DNA of 64,000 nt, from the NCBI RefSeq assembly GCF_024199905.1, contig NZ_JANAFB010000003.1, forward strand, positions 62,001 to 126,000, in the 5' to 3' direction. How positions within the stretch are numbered: position 1 is the stretch's first letter; every line of letters starts with the position of its first letter. Origin of the DNA: Rothia santali. GTDB taxonomy: Bacteria > Actinomycetota > Actinomycetes > Actinomycetales > Micrococcaceae. Below, piece by piece: positions 24,557-33,672 of this stretch. Both the position numbers and the translations under genes were made by a program. The notes below the pieces were generated by a model. That model had not been told where the DNA came from. It did not search any database and saw nothing but the letters and a program-made list of their open reading frames with translations.

Positions 24557-25744
24557 TCAGGCGCGGCGGCGGGAGAGGACGTCGTCGAGGTCGAGGGGCC
24601 GCGCCGTGCCGCTGGCCTCCTCCAGGCTCTTGGAGTGCGCGGCGGGCTCTGCGGGCACCTCGAGGGGCTCGGGGCGCTCGTGGCGGGCCTCGGGGGCGTC
24701 GACGTAGGTGGGTTTGGGCACCGAGACCGGGTCCCAGGTGGCGCCGGCGGCGCGGAAGGCCTGCTCGGGCCGGTTCGCGATGCGCTTGGCCTGCTCCCGC
24801 AGCCGCTCCAGGCCGGCGCCGCGCGCCGGGGCCGCGGTCGCACCGGTGGACGCGCGCGAGGCGTCCTCGCGGGGGGCTCGGGCGCGAGGGCGCCGCGGGG
24901 CGCCGCGGCGCCGAGCGCTGGGCGGCGGAGCGGTGTGGCCGGCGGGGGCAGGCGCGGTCCGGTCGGCGGGAGCGGACGCCGCGCGGTCGGCGGCGGCGGC
25001 CGGGCGCCTGGGCGCCGAGCGGGGCGCGGCGGTGGACCCCGAGGGCGTTCCTCGGCGGCGGCCGGGACCGCGCCGGCGGCACGCGGCTTCACGGCGGAGG
25101 AGGGAAGAGCGCTCGAGGAGGGGCGAGCGTTCGAAGAGGGGCGGGTGACGGCGGCGCTCGCCGCGGGCCGAGAGCGCGTGGCCCCGTGCGGCGTCGTCGT
25201 CGCCCGGCGGGCCTCCTGGTCGCTCAGCGCGAGGTAGCGCAGCGAGGCCAGGGCCCCGACGCCCACGATCACCAGGAAGACGGGCAGGGGCCAGCCAATG
25301 GAGAAGAACGGGCTCAGCAGGGCCGTCACGGCCGAGGCCACGAGGGCCAGCAGCCCCACGAGGGCGATGCCGGCCCGGCCCCGGCGGATCCCCGGGGCCG
25401 AGGGCCCGGCGGGTGCCCGGCGGACGCGCGGGCGCGGCGTCGCGACGCCTCGCGGCGCCGGTCGGCGGGGTGGGGGCGTCGCCGCGGGCGGGTGCGCCGG
25501 CGGTGGGATCGCCCGTGCCTTCGGGCTCACCGGGAGACGAGGTGCTCATCATGTCGGTCCTTTGACACAGAGGGGCGTGGTCCCGGGGGAAGGCGGGGTC
25601 GGTCTCCTCCATGATATCCCGGGCCGAGACCTGGGCAACGACCACGGGATGGCGCCGGCGATCGATGCCGCGCACCAGGCGGGTCAGCAGGATGAAGACG
25701 ATGAGGAGCAGGATGCTCGACATCGAAACCCAGGAGAAAGACAC
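24557..25744 (-). pseudogene. SepX/GlpR-like divisome membrane protein, frameshifted
   Basis: Can be read as one protein only across frames. The N-terminal helix (MSSILLLIVFILLTRLVRGI, followed by RRRHPVVVAQ) is in one frame; two membrane helices (GIALVGLLALVASAVTALLSPFF, WPLPVFLVIVGVGALASLRYLAL) are in another; the C-terminus (LERLREQAKRIANRPEQAFRAAGATWDPVSVPKPTYV...PLDLDDVLSRRRA) is back in the first. The W-x-P-V-x-V-P-x-PTYV and DLDDVL-x-RRRA ends are ones I associate with the actinobacterial GlpR/SepX family, usually near galU and 5-FTHF cyclo-ligase as here. The linkers are low-complexity, so exact break points are not fixed. I use the GTG at 25742-25744; an ATG at 25723 is equally possible. 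Confidence 0.65.
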
Positions 25745-25985
25745 CCCCTCACTGTATCCGCTGGGGGTGCGGCCTTCACCCCCGATCGGCGATGCGTCGC
25801 CGCGTGTCTCGCGGCCCGGGGAGACACCCCGCCGTGACCTGCGGAAGCGCGCGGGCGACCGCGGGGTCGGGCGCGCGGAGGGGCGAGAGCGGCGCCGCGG
25901 CCGGACAGGGGAAAGGGCACCGGCGGCCCTTCGGCCTCCGATGCCCTTCCGTGCGTTCGCCCCCTTCCGCGGGGGCCGGCGCGGC

Positions 25986-26900
25986 CTATTCGGCCGGCAG
26001 CGTCTCCACGAACTCCTTGAGCCAGGAGCGCATGCCGGGCCCGAGGTCCTCGCGCTCGGCGGCCAGGATGACGTTGGCCTTCAGGTAGGAGAGCTTGTCC
26101 CCGGTGTCGAAGCGGCGGCCCTTGAAGACGACGCCGTAGACGCCCTCCCCCTCCCCGTCGCCCTGCGCGAGGGTCTCCAGCGCGTCGGTGAGCTGGATCT
26201 CGTTGCCGCGCCCCGGAGGGGTGTCCTCCAGGACGTCGAAGACGCGGGGGTGCAGGACGTAGCGGCCGATGATGGCCAGGTTGGACGGGGCGTCCTCCGG
26301 GGCAGGCTTCTCGACCATGCCGGTGACCTTGACGTAGTCCTCGCCCTCGACGGCCTCCACCGCCGCGCAGCCGTAGGCGCTGATCTGATCCCGCGGGACC
26401 TCCATGAGCGCGACGACGTTGGCGCCGGTGCTCCTCTGCGCCTCGATCATGCGGACGAGGAGGTCCTCCTTCTCGTCGATCAGGTCGTCGCCCAGGAGGA
26501 CCGCGAAGGGGTGCTCGCCGACGTGGGTCTTGGCGCGCAGCACCGCGTGCCCGAGGCCCCGGGGGTCGCCCTGACGGAGGTAGTGGAGCTCGCCGAGCGC
26601 CGTGGCCTGCTGCACGGACTCGAGGAGGTCGTCCTTGCCGGCCTCCTTGAGGGAGGCCTCGAGGTCGGGGATCCGGTCGAAGTGGTCCTCGAGCGCGCGC
26701 TTCGAGCGGCCGGTGATCATGAGGATGTCGTCCAGACCGGCGGAGACCGCCTCCTGGACCACGTACTGGATGGCGGGCCGATCGACGACCGGCAGCATTT
26801 CCTTGGGGCTCGCCTTCGTCGCCGGGAGGAATCGCGTTCCCATGCCCGCGGCGGGAATCACCGCTTTGGTGACGGGCTGTGCAGATGTATTTGCGGTCAT
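25986..26900 (-). CDS. galU: UTP--glucose-1-phosphate uridylyltransferase
   Basis: Makes UDP-glucose from UTP and glucose-1-phosphate for cell-envelope glycans. 304 residues. The nucleotide-binding signature VTKAVIPAAGMGTRFLPATKASPKEMLPVVDRPAIQYVVQEAV, then VLLGDDLID, GMVEKPAPEDAPSNLAIIGRYVL and GNEIQLTDALETL are all intact. I start at ATG 26898-26900 because TATGGT (26907-26912) ends six bases upstream and no ribosome-binding site exists; a GTG two codons earlier is the alternative. It is divergent from the 5-FTHF cyclo-ligase gene. Confidence 0.95.
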   Translation of the reverse strand: MTANTSAQPVTKAVIPAAGMGTRFLPATKASPKEMLPVVDRPAIQYVVQEAVSAGLDDILMITGRSKRALEDHFDRIPDLEASLKEAGKDDLLESVQQATALGELHYLRQGDPRGLGHAVLRAKTHVGEHPFAVLLGDDLIDEKEDLLVRMIEAQRSTGANVVALMEVPRDQISAYGCAAVEAVEGEDYVKVTGMVEKPAPEDAPSNLAIIGRYVLHPRVFDVLEDTPPGRGNEIQLTDALETLAQGDGEGEGVYGVVFKGRRFDTGDKLSYLKANVILAAEREDLGPGMRSWLKEFVETLPAE

Positions 26901-26906
26901 ATCCAC

Positions 26907-26912
26907 ACCATA
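26907..26912 (-). promoter_or_regulatory. -10 element of leaderless galU
   Basis: TATGGT on the minus strand, six bases before the galU ATG, with no Shine-Dalgarno between. Confidence 0.5.
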
Positions 26913-26990
26913 GCGGAGGAGCCGGCTTATTCCCCGACTACCCGTGAGTATGGCGCGCGCGGACTATACGGATGTCGGGCCCGGGTGCGT

Positions 26991-26996
26991 TACGGT
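26991..26996 (+). promoter_or_regulatory. -10 element of leaderless cyclo-ligase mRNA
   Basis: TACGGT ending seven bases before ATG 27004; no Shine-Dalgarno in between and no clear -35. Confidence 0.45.
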
Positions 26997-27003
26997 CGGC
27001 TGT

Positions 27004-27654
27004 ATGAGCATCGCACCCGGGCCGGGGGCCCCCGAGGAGAAGGCCCGACTGCGCGCCGCCCTGCTGGACCGGCGGGGCCAGCGGGCCCTGGACGACGACG
27101 CCGGGGCCGAGCGCTCGCGCGACGCCCGCGCCTTCGCCGAGCACCTGGGCGCCCTCGTGCTGGCGCGCTGCCCGGAGGGCGGGACGGTGGCGGCATTCAT
27201 GCCCACCCCCACCGAGCCGCCGCTGCTCTCCGCGATGGCGGCCTTCCACGCGGCCGGGCGCCGCGTCGTCGTGCCGGTCAGCCTTCCCGCGCGGCGCCTG
27301 GCGTGGGTCGAGTGGCGCCCCGGGGTGCCGGTCCGGGCCGCCGGGTTCGGCATCGACGAGCCGGAGGGCGAGCGCCTGGGCGAGGAGGAGTTCCTGCGCG
27401 CGGCCGTCCGGCTGGTCCCCGCGCTGGCCGTGGACGGCGCGGGGGTGCGCATGGGATACGGCGGCGGGTACTACGACACGGCGCTGGCGGCCGCGGGCAT
27501 CCGGGACGCGGTCGGGATCCTCTACGCCGAGGAGCTGCTGCCCCCGGGGACCGTGCCCGCCCAGCCCCACGACGCCCGGCTGCTCGAGGCCTGCACGGAG
27601 CGGGGGCCGGTGCGCTTCCCGCTCGTCGGGAGCCACCGGCCGGCAGGAGTATGA
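27004..27654 (+). CDS. 5-formyltetrahydrofolate cyclo-ligase
   Basis: 216 residues. ATP-dependent conversion of 5-formyl-THF to 5,10-methenyl-THF, the recycling step for folinic acid. Landmarks: EEKARLRAALLDRRGQRAL at the N-terminus, the substrate loop in TVAAFMPTPTEPP, and the C-terminal signature LAVDGAGVRMGYGGGYYDTAL. I start at ATG 27004, seven bases after TACGGT; the upstream ATG (26944) lies before that promoter element. It is divergent from galU. Confidence 0.93.
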   Translation: MSIAPGPGAPEEKARLRAALLDRRGQRALDDDAGAERSRDARAFAEHLGALVLARCPEGGTVAAFMPTPTEPPLLSAMAAFHAAGRRVVVPVSLPARRLAWVEWRPGVPVRAAGFGIDEPEGERLGEEEFLRAAVRLVPALAVDGAGVRMGYGGGYYDTALAAAGIRDAVGILYAEELLPPGTVPAQPHDARLLEACTERGPVRFPLVGSHRPAGV

Positions 27655-27691
27655 TGGTGCGCCGAACCTGACTTCATGAGGGAGGACCCGC

Positions 27692-27934
27692 GTGCCCGTC
27701 TACGCCTACCAGTGCAAGAGCTGCCAGCACCGCTTCGACATCCGCCAGTCGTTCGCCGACGCCGCCCTGACCGAGTGCCCCGAGTGCCACCGGGACGAGC
27801 TGCGCAAGAAGTTCAACACCGTGGGGGTCAGCTTCAAGGGCAGCGGCTTCTACAGCACCGATGCGAAGGCGTCGTCGTCCGCGGGGGCGTCGTCCGGCTC
27901 CTCGACCGGGTCCGGGAGCGGATCCGACTCCTGA
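27692..27934 (+). CDS. FmdB-family zinc-ribbon protein
   Basis: 80 residues from GTG 27692 behind GAGGGAGG. The zinc ribbon is MPVYAYQCKSCQHRFDIRQSF...LTECPECHRDELRKKFNTVGVSFKGSGFYSTD (C8/C11 and C29/C32), followed by a Ser/Gly tail. This is the standard small FmdB-type regulator-like protein found after the cyclo-ligase gene in actinobacteria; its biochemical role is not established. Confidence 0.93.
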   Translation: MPVYAYQCKSCQHRFDIRQSFADAALTECPECHRDELRKKFNTVGVSFKGSGFYSTDAKASSSAGASSGSSTGSGSGSDS

Positions 27935-27961
27935 TCCGGCGTCCCCGCGGGCGGTCCGGAC

Positions 27962-28019
27962 GGGCCCGCTGACCGAGCGTCTTCACGGCTGGCCTCGGAG
28001 GGCCCGCTGACCGAGCGTC
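27962..28019. repeat. 20-bp exact direct repeat
   Basis: GGGCCCGCTGACCGAGCGTC at 27962-27981 and again at 28000-28019, in the 190-bp space between the FmdB and SAF genes. No function assigned. Confidence 0.85.
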
Positions 28020-28126
28020 CCCAAGGCTGACCCGAAGGGTTCCGTCGGCGCGGTCGTCCACCGGCGTGCTCGCTCACGCGCTGATCGAGTGGCCGCTCGG
28101 CCCGCCGCGGTGACAGGCTGGGCGGC

Positions 28127-28984
28127 ATGACCCCACGATCCTCGCCACCGCAGTCCGTCGCCCCCGAGCCGTCCCCGGATCGCCGGTCAAGGCCGGCTCC
28201 GCCGCGCGCCCCGGCTTCTTCACGCGTTCGATTCTCCCAGCGCGCCCGGCCCGCTCTTCGCGCCCGGCCCGATCCGCACGCCCCATCCCCTTCGCAGGCC
28301 CGCCCCTCCCGTCGCGCGCGCCGTTCGGTGCCATTGCGGGTGCGCTGGCGCTCGCTGGTGAGTCGGCGGGCCCGCACGGCCGGGACGGTCCTGCTGGTCC
28401 TCGCGGCGGTCGGCTCGGTGCTCTGGCCCCGACCCTCGCCCGCCCTCCCCTCGCGGCTCGTCGTCGCCGAGCGCGACCTGCCCGCGGGCCACGTCCTGGC
28501 TCCCGGGGACCTCGCCGTGCTCGAGGTCGCCGGCGAGGGCCTGCCTCGCCCGGAGGAGGCCGAGGACCTCCGCGCCGACCTGCTCGACTCCCAGCTGGCC
28601 CTGTCCGTCCGCGCGGGCGAGCCCCTGACCCGGTCGGCGTCCTCCGGCGGAAGCGTGGCGCGCGAGCTGCCCGAGGACCTGGTGGCCGTCAGCGTGCGCG
28701 CCCGTGATCCGGCGTCGTCGGAGCTGGTGCGGCCCGGGGATCGGGCGACGCTGCTGACCTCCACGGCCGCGGGGGAACCCGTGGAGGCCGAGGCGATCGT
28801 CCTGCGGCGGGCGGAGGTCCCGGCCGACGGCGGCGGCTCAAGCGGCTCCGGAGGGGGCGGTCCGGGGTGGGGCGGTCCGGTGAGGGGCGGCGGGGAATCT
28901 CCCGTGCTGGTCGGCGTGGCCCCCGAGGACGCCCGCCGGCTCGCCGCGGCCGAGCCGAGCGTGAGCTTCGCGCTGCACCGGTGA
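28127..28984 (+). CDS. SAF-domain membrane protein (CpaB/RcpC-like)
   Basis: 285 residues: a basic, disordered N-terminus (~1-80), one membrane helix (~84-100, TAGTVLLVLAAVGSVLWP), a SAF domain (~107-170, SRLVVAERDLPAGHVLAPGDLAVLEVAGEGLP...LALSVRAGEPLTRS) and a second beta domain (ELPEDLVAVSVRARDPASSELVRPGDRATLLT) interrupted by a Gly/Ser loop. The fold is that of Flp-pilus assembly proteins CpaB/RcpC, but no other pilus gene is in the window. The stop codon is duplicated in a 15-bp tandem repeat. Confidence 0.85.
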   Translation: MTPRSSPPQSVAPEPSPDRRSRPAPPRAPASSRVRFSQRARPALRARPDPHAPSPSQARPSRRARRSVPLRVRWRSLVSRRARTAGTVLLVLAAVGSVLWPRPSPALPSRLVVAERDLPAGHVLAPGDLAVLEVAGEGLPRPEEAEDLRADLLDSQLALSVRAGEPLTRSASSGGSVARELPEDLVAVSVRARDPASSELVRPGDRATLLTSTAAGEPVEAEAIVLRRAEVPADGGGSSGSGGGGPGWGGPVRGGGESPVLVGVAPEDARRLAAAEPSVSFALHR

Positions 28985-29004
28985 CGCTAGCACCGGTGAC
29001 GCTA
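28975..29004. repeat. exact 15-bp tandem duplication over the SAF-gene stop
   Basis: GCACCGGTGACGCTA occurs at 28975-28989 and 28990-29004. It repeats the TGA stop in frame, and the second copy also supplies CTA at 29002-29004, the probable true stop of the convergent helicase-like gene. Confidence 0.9.
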
Positions 29005-29122
29005 ACCCCAGTGCGGCGGGCGCTCCTCCAGCAGCCAGCGGCCGCGCTCGTCGAGGGGCGCGCCCGCCTCGTGATCCGGCGCGCCGGCGTCCCGGCTCGG
29101 CGCGGCGGGGGCCGTCCCGGCG

Positions 29123-32100
29123 TCATCGTGCGCCGGCTCCTCGCGGGGCCCCGCCGAGGCAGGCTCCTCTCCTCGCCCGGGGCGGGGTCCAGGTCCCGCC
29201 GGTCGCCCGGCGCGCGCCCCGGTGGCGGTACCGGCGCGGGGCGGCCTCCGTCACCGGGGCCGCCCGTCGAGGCGACCGTGGTCGCCCGAACCGACGGGGC
29301 GTCCGAGCCGCCGTGCGCGCCTGTACTGGCGGGGCCGCCGTGCGAGCCGTGCCGGCCGGAACGTCGGGCTTCCCGCCCGCCTGCTCGAGGCCCAAGGTGC
29401 GCAGGATGCCGTCGGCCACGCTCTGGGGGTCCGAGAAGACGTCCACCGTCCAGACCGGGGCGTGGTTCCACCCGGTGCCCATGAGCATCTCGGGCAGCAG
29501 GCGGGAGCGCTCGCGCACCGTCATGCGCGCGTACTCCTCGGTGCCGTCGGAGGTCACCGCCACGGGGAAGCGCAGGGTCTCCGCGCTCCCCCGGAGGCCC
29601 CGCGTGCCGTGGCCCGAGGTCCGCGCCCGAGGGCTGGGGACGGCGCCGGAGGAGAGCGACTCGCCCGCGGCGGTGGCCACGGCGTCGACCTCCAGGCCGG
29701 TGCTCAGGCCCACCTGGGCGCCGCGGATGCGCAGGCGCCGGGCGAGGTCCGCCAGGAGCCAGTCGGCCTGCTGCTCGCGCTCGTCCGGGTCGTAGACGGA
29801 GAGGAAGCGGCTGGCCGGGCGGGCGCCCGGCAGCCCGCCCTCGGCCCCGGCGCCCTGCCCCGGCTCGGGCGCCCCCGCGGTCGCCTCGGACTCCCGCGCC
29901 GCGTCGTGGCGCTCCAGCAGGGCCACGAGGTCGCCCATGCCCTCCCGCAGGTCGGCCCCCCGCAGCTGCTCGAGCGTGAGGGAGGAGACGATGCGCGTGT
30001 GGAAGCGGGCGGCCGTGACCGCCATGACGAAGCGCTGGCGCCCCCTGGCCTCGGCGAGCTGCCCGAAGTGCGCGGCGCGCCCGCCCGCCTCCGGCGAGAC
30101 GCCGAGGGAGAGGATCACCCGGTCGCGGCGGATCCCGCGGGCCCGGGCGAGGTCGAGCACGCGGAAGGGCTCCGCGCGGGCCTCGAAGAACTCGGCGAGC
30201 TCCGGGTGGCGCCCGATGCCGTACCGGACCCCCTCCGCGATCCGCGCGGCGTGGCGCGGCCCGGAGGTCAGCACGGCCAGCGACTGCCGCGGGTTGCGGG
30301 CCGCGTGGTCGAAGATCATGCCGACGACGGCGCGCACCTCCGCCGCGGGCGACTCCACCACGGGCGCGCCCAGGTGGTCGTCCGGCTGCTCGGCGTGCAG
30401 GTAGTCCACCCGCAGCGAGCGCACCGGGCCGACGGCCTCCTCGCCGTAGGGCATCGAGCGCAGCTCGCCGTCGTAGAAGGTCTCGTTCAGGTACTCCAGG
30501 ACGGACCGGTCCCGGCAGTCGCCGACCCTGCGCAGCGTCCGGGAGGGGTAGACCCGCCCGAGCACCTCGAGCGCCGACTCCACCGGGGCCGTGCTGGCGT
30601 CGCGGTCCCCGCCCAGGACCGGCGAGACGATGAAGGGCTGGGGGTAGCCGGAGACGTCGTCGCCGACGGCGATCACCTGGTCGGTGCGGGCGAAGGCGGC
30701 GAGGCAGGCGCCCAGCGGCGTCGAGTCGGCGTCGAGGACCACCACCGCGTCGGTCCGCGCCCCGGCCGGCAGGGACCGGCCGACCGCGAAGGGGCTGGCC
30801 AGCCACAGCGGCTTCAGGGCGGCGAGCACCCGCGGCGCGTGCTGCAGGTACTCGCCCAGCGGGGCGGGCGCCCCCTTGAGCAGCTTGCGCAGCTCGCGGG
30901 ACTGCAGCGGCTTGAGGTTCACGGCCCGGCTCCACCCCTGCGCGACGCCGTGGCGCACCCGGGCGGGGCCCGAGGCGACGTGCGCGGCGTCGGCCCGCCG
31001 GAACGCGGTCTCCCAGTCGGCGAGGCGGGCGCCGTCGACGAGGTTGACCTCCGAGCGGGTCAGCATGATCTCGAAGGCCGACTGCCACCAGGCGAGGTCC
31101 AGCTCGTCCGCGACGCCGTGCTGCGGGACCTCCCGCCGCTCGAGGTCGGCCAGCAGCTCGCCGAGCCCCTTGCCGCGCAGGATGCCCAGCAGCCGCTCCC
31201 GCTCCGGGAGGGTGTCCAGGAGGAAGGGGTCCCCGGCCATGGTCTCCAGGAAGCGCTGCAGCTCGCGGATCGGCGTCGCGAAGTAGTCGCGGCGAGCCGG
31301 GCTGTCCTCCATGACGATCGCCAGCCCGGAGACCTCCGCGGCGAGCCGGTCGTAGGTGCCCCGGAGCTCGGCCAGCCCCTCGGGGACCGCCGCGGGACGC
31401 CCGTCCACGACCCACTCCTGGCGCGCCTCGCGCTGCTCCTGGACCGTGACCAGGCAGCGGTGGACGTCGGAGAGGTGGACCTGCGGCCGGATGTACTCCT
31501 TGGCCGCGCGGCGCAGCTTGGAGCGCTGCAGCGCGGACATGTCGATCCCCCGCTCCCGCCGCCAGGCCGAGGAGGCGGTCGCGGCGATGAGGTCGGTGAC
31601 CGGGCCGTCGAAGACCTCGGGGGTGAAGCGCTCGAGCGTCTCGGCCATGCCCTCCAGCAGGGAGATCTGCTCGTCCCAGCCGCCCAGGGTCTCGGCGCGC
31701 TCCAGGCCCACCGCGTCCAGGGCGCCCTCGAGGCGCGTGCCGAGCTCCCGGACGGTCTTCAGGATGTCGCGCACCAGCTCCCGGGCGCGCCCGGTCTCCT
31801 CGGTGTTGACCAGCCTCGCCCCGAACCAGGCGGATTCGCGGGTCGCGGCGTGGAAGGCGCGCAGCTCGGCCGCGCGCTCGAGCTGGGCGACGGTCTCGGC
31901 GCGGTCGACGGTCGCATCCAGGACGGCCCGCTTGAACCGCACCCGGGTGGAGGGCGCCGGGTTCTTGGCCGTGAGCTCGGCGAGGGTCTGCATGGCCCGG
32001 TACGGGGTGACGCCCCAGCGCTCCTCGTGCCAGTGCAGGGACTCGACGTGCTCGGCCAGCCGCGTCCGGGCCTGCTCCAGGTCCCGGTGCAGCGCGTCCA

Positions 32101-33538
32101 GCTGCGGCGCCTCGGAGCGCTCGTGCTCCACGATCGAGGCAATGAGCGAGCGGGAGAGGTCCTCCGGGTCGTTCTCCTCCCCCGGCTCGAGCACGAGCTC
32201 GCCGAGGCCCAGCTCCTCCAGCCGGCGCTTGGCCTCGGTCAGGGTCGCCCGGCGCTCGGCCAGGATCATGACGGACTTCCCCTGCTCGGCCAGCCCGGCG
32301 ACGACGTTGAGCGCGGCTCGCAGCGGCTGCGTCCCGGCGGGCGCCCGCACGGTCATCGACTCGCCGGCGCGGGCCAGCTGCACGATCTCGGAGACGGCCG
32401 AGTCGGCGTCGTAGACCAGGGTCTCCTCGGCGGGGGCCAGAGAGTCGGGGTGGGTCGCGGCGCGGGTGGGCCCCGGGCGCTCGCGGGGGGCGCCCACCTC
32501 GGCCGTCTCCAGGTCGGAGAGGTCCCGCAGGATGCCGGCGGCGGAGCGGCGGGGCAGCTCGCCCACGGTGTCGGAGAGGTCCGCGAAGGTCGAGACGACG
32601 GTGGTCGCCTCGACGTGCATCCCCAGCACCCCGGAGCAGACGGTGCGCACGGCCTCGAGCACGGGGTCGGGGGTCAGCCGCGAGCCCGAGACCGCCTTGC
32701 GGGCCACGCCCTGGGCCACCAGGTCGATCCCGTACTCGTGGCGCAGCTGGCGGACCATTCCCGGGTTGAGGCGGGCCGGGCCGGTGAGCTTGAGCTCGTA
32801 GTCGTCCCCGCCGGGGTGCGGGGTGATGCTGATGGGTGCCAGCAGGATCGGGGCGATGAACCGCTTCTCGACGCCGCGGCGCTGGCCGGGTGCCGCCGCC
32901 GCGCGCTGCTCGCGGGAGATCCACGACGCCGTCCCCGCGGCGAAGAAGCCGGCGGACAGGCCGTGGTCGGCGTCGAGCTCGAAGGTCTTGGCGCGGATCG
33001 CCTGCGCCGAGCGCATCCCGGCGTTGAGCACCGAGCGGTCCCGGAGGATCGTCGACAGGCGGGTCTTGCGGCCCGAGAGCAGCTGGGCGTAGCCGGAGGG
33101 GTTGGACTCGGTCAGGTCGATGTGGACGTTGTCGACGCGGTTGAAGTCCAGCAGCGCGTCCGGTCCCGTGTAGACCTCGACCTGCTGGAGCCACCGGCCG
33201 AGGCGCAGCTCGCCGGTCTCCTCGGGCGGCTGGGGATCCCCCGCCCGCTCGGACCGAGACGAGCCCTCGGCGCGCTCGGACGGGGAGGACTCCTCCGCCC
33301 GCTGGGACGGGGAGGACCCCTCGGCGCGCTCGGACCGGGAGGCCCCCTCCGCCTGCCCAGCCGGGAAGGAGCCCCCGGCCTGCCCTGCCGGGGAGGCTCC
33401 GGCCGGCGCCTCGCCCGCCCCGGGATCGGCGCTCGGGCGCGCGGGGCCCCACGGGGCGCCGGAGGGGGCGGAGGGCCCGCTGGCGGCCGGGTCCCCCGCC
33501 GTGGAGGTGCCGGTTCCTACGGAGTGCGAGTCGCTCAC
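29123..33538 (-). CDS. SF1 (Upf1-like) helicase-related protein with degenerate ATPase motifs
   Basis: 1471 residues as read. Order: six 9-residue Ser/Glu/Arg repeats (~46-100), a DUF4011-like N-terminal region (LLDFNRVDNVHIDLTES...LSTILRDRSVLNAGMRSAQAI), a helicase core, and a REase_MTES_1575-like endonuclease fold (FPVAVTSDGTEEYARMTVRERSRLLPEMLMGTGWNHAPVWTVDVFSDP). The Walker A site is APAGTQPLRA (~399-408) without Lys, motif II is DADS instead of DEAS, and motif III is VGDDVSGYP, so ATP hydrolysis is unlikely. The last ~85 residues are frame noise: reading on through two one-base deletions gives ...APLDERGRWLLEERPPHWG ending at 29002. Similar large proteins occur in Micrococcales; function unknown. 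Confidence 0.82.
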   Translation of the reverse strand: MSDSHSVGTGTSTAGDPAASGPSAPSGAPWGPARPSADPGAGEAPAGASPAGQAGGSFPAGQAEGASRSERAEGSSPSQRAEESSPSERAEGSSRSERAGDPQPPEETGELRLGRWLQQVEVYTGPDALLDFNRVDNVHIDLTESNPSGYAQLLSGRKTRLSTILRDRSVLNAGMRSAQAIRAKTFELDADHGLSAGFFAAGTASWISREQRAAAAPGQRRGVEKRFIAPILLAPISITPHPGGDDYELKLTGPARLNPGMVRQLRHEYGIDLVAQGVARKAVSGSRLTPDPVLEAVRTVCSGVLGMHVEATTVVSTFADLSDTVGELPRRSAAGILRDLSDLETAEVGAPRERPGPTRAATHPDSLAPAEETLVYDADSAVSEIVQLARAGESMTVRAPAGTQPLRAALNVVAGLAEQGKSVMILAERRATLTEAKRRLEELGLGELVLEPGEENDPEDLSRSLIASIVEHERSEAPQLDALHRDLEQARTRLAEHVESLHWHEERWGVTPYRAMQTLAELTAKNPAPSTRVRFKRAVLDATVDRAETVAQLERAAELRAFHAATRESAWFGARLVNTEETGRARELVRDILKTVRELGTRLEGALDAVGLERAETLGGWDEQISLLEGMAETLERFTPEVFDGPVTDLIAATASSAWRRERGIDMSALQRSKLRRAAKEYIRPQVHLSDVHRCLVTVQEQREARQEWVVDGRPAAVPEGLAELRGTYDRLAAEVSGLAIVMEDSPARRDYFATPIRELQRFLETMAGDPFLLDTLPERERLLGILRGKGLGELLADLERREVPQHGVADELDLAWWQSAFEIMLTRSEVNLVDGARLADWETAFRRADAAHVASGPARVRHGVAQGWSRAVNLKPLQSRELRKLLKGAPAPLGEYLQHAPRVLAALKPLWLASPFAVGRSLPAGARTDAVVVLDADSTPLGACLAAFARTDQVIAVGDDVSGYPQPFIVSPVLGGDRDASTAPVESALEVLGRVYPSRTLRRVGDCRDRSVLEYLNETFYDGELRSMPYGEEAVGPVRSLRVDYLHAEQPDDHLGAPVVESPAAEVRAVVGMIFDHAARNPRQSLAVLTSGPRHAARIAEGVRYGIGRHPELAEFFEARAEPFRVLDLARARGIRRDRVILSLGVSPEAGGRAAHFGQLAEARGRQRFVMAVTAARFHTRIVSSLTLEQLRGADLREGMGDLVALLERHDAARESEATAGAPEPGQGAGAEGGLPGARPASRFLSVYDPDEREQQADWLLADLARRLRIRGAQVGLSTGLEVDAVATAAGESLSSGAVPSPRARTSGHGTRGLRGSAETLRFPVAVTSDGTEEYARMTVRERSRLLPEMLMGTGWNHAPVWTVDVFSDPQSVADGILRTLGLEQAGGKPDVPAGTARTAAPPVQARTAARTPRRFGRPRSPRRAAPVTEAAPRRYRHRGARRATGGTWTPPRARRGACLGGAPRGAGAR

Positions 33539-33672
33539 AGTGCCTCAACTTCTCGTCTCTGGTGATAGTGTGCCCGCGACGGCGCGCACCCCTCCATTCT
33601 AGGAGTTCCCGCCCCGCGTTCGCGCATCCGCGGCGGAGGGCCCTGCCCGTGCGGCGAGCCCCGCCCGTCCCC

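Noticed and set aside
28127-28984. Flp/Tad pilus locus around the CpaB-like SAF protein
   Set aside because: No TadA, TadB/C, prepilin or peptidase gene is nearby; it stands alone.
28689-33548. 1619-codon minus-strand frame overlapping the helicase-like gene
   Set aside because: Low-complexity Arg/Ala/Gly composition over its length; only a short piece near the 3' end is real, explained by frameshifts in the helicase-like gene.
29222-33565. Very long plus-strand open frame (1447 codons) opposite the helicase-like gene
   Set aside because: It is antisense to a gene with recognisable domains, its product is Gly/Ala/Arg/His-rich without family features, and long antisense frames are expected at this GC content.
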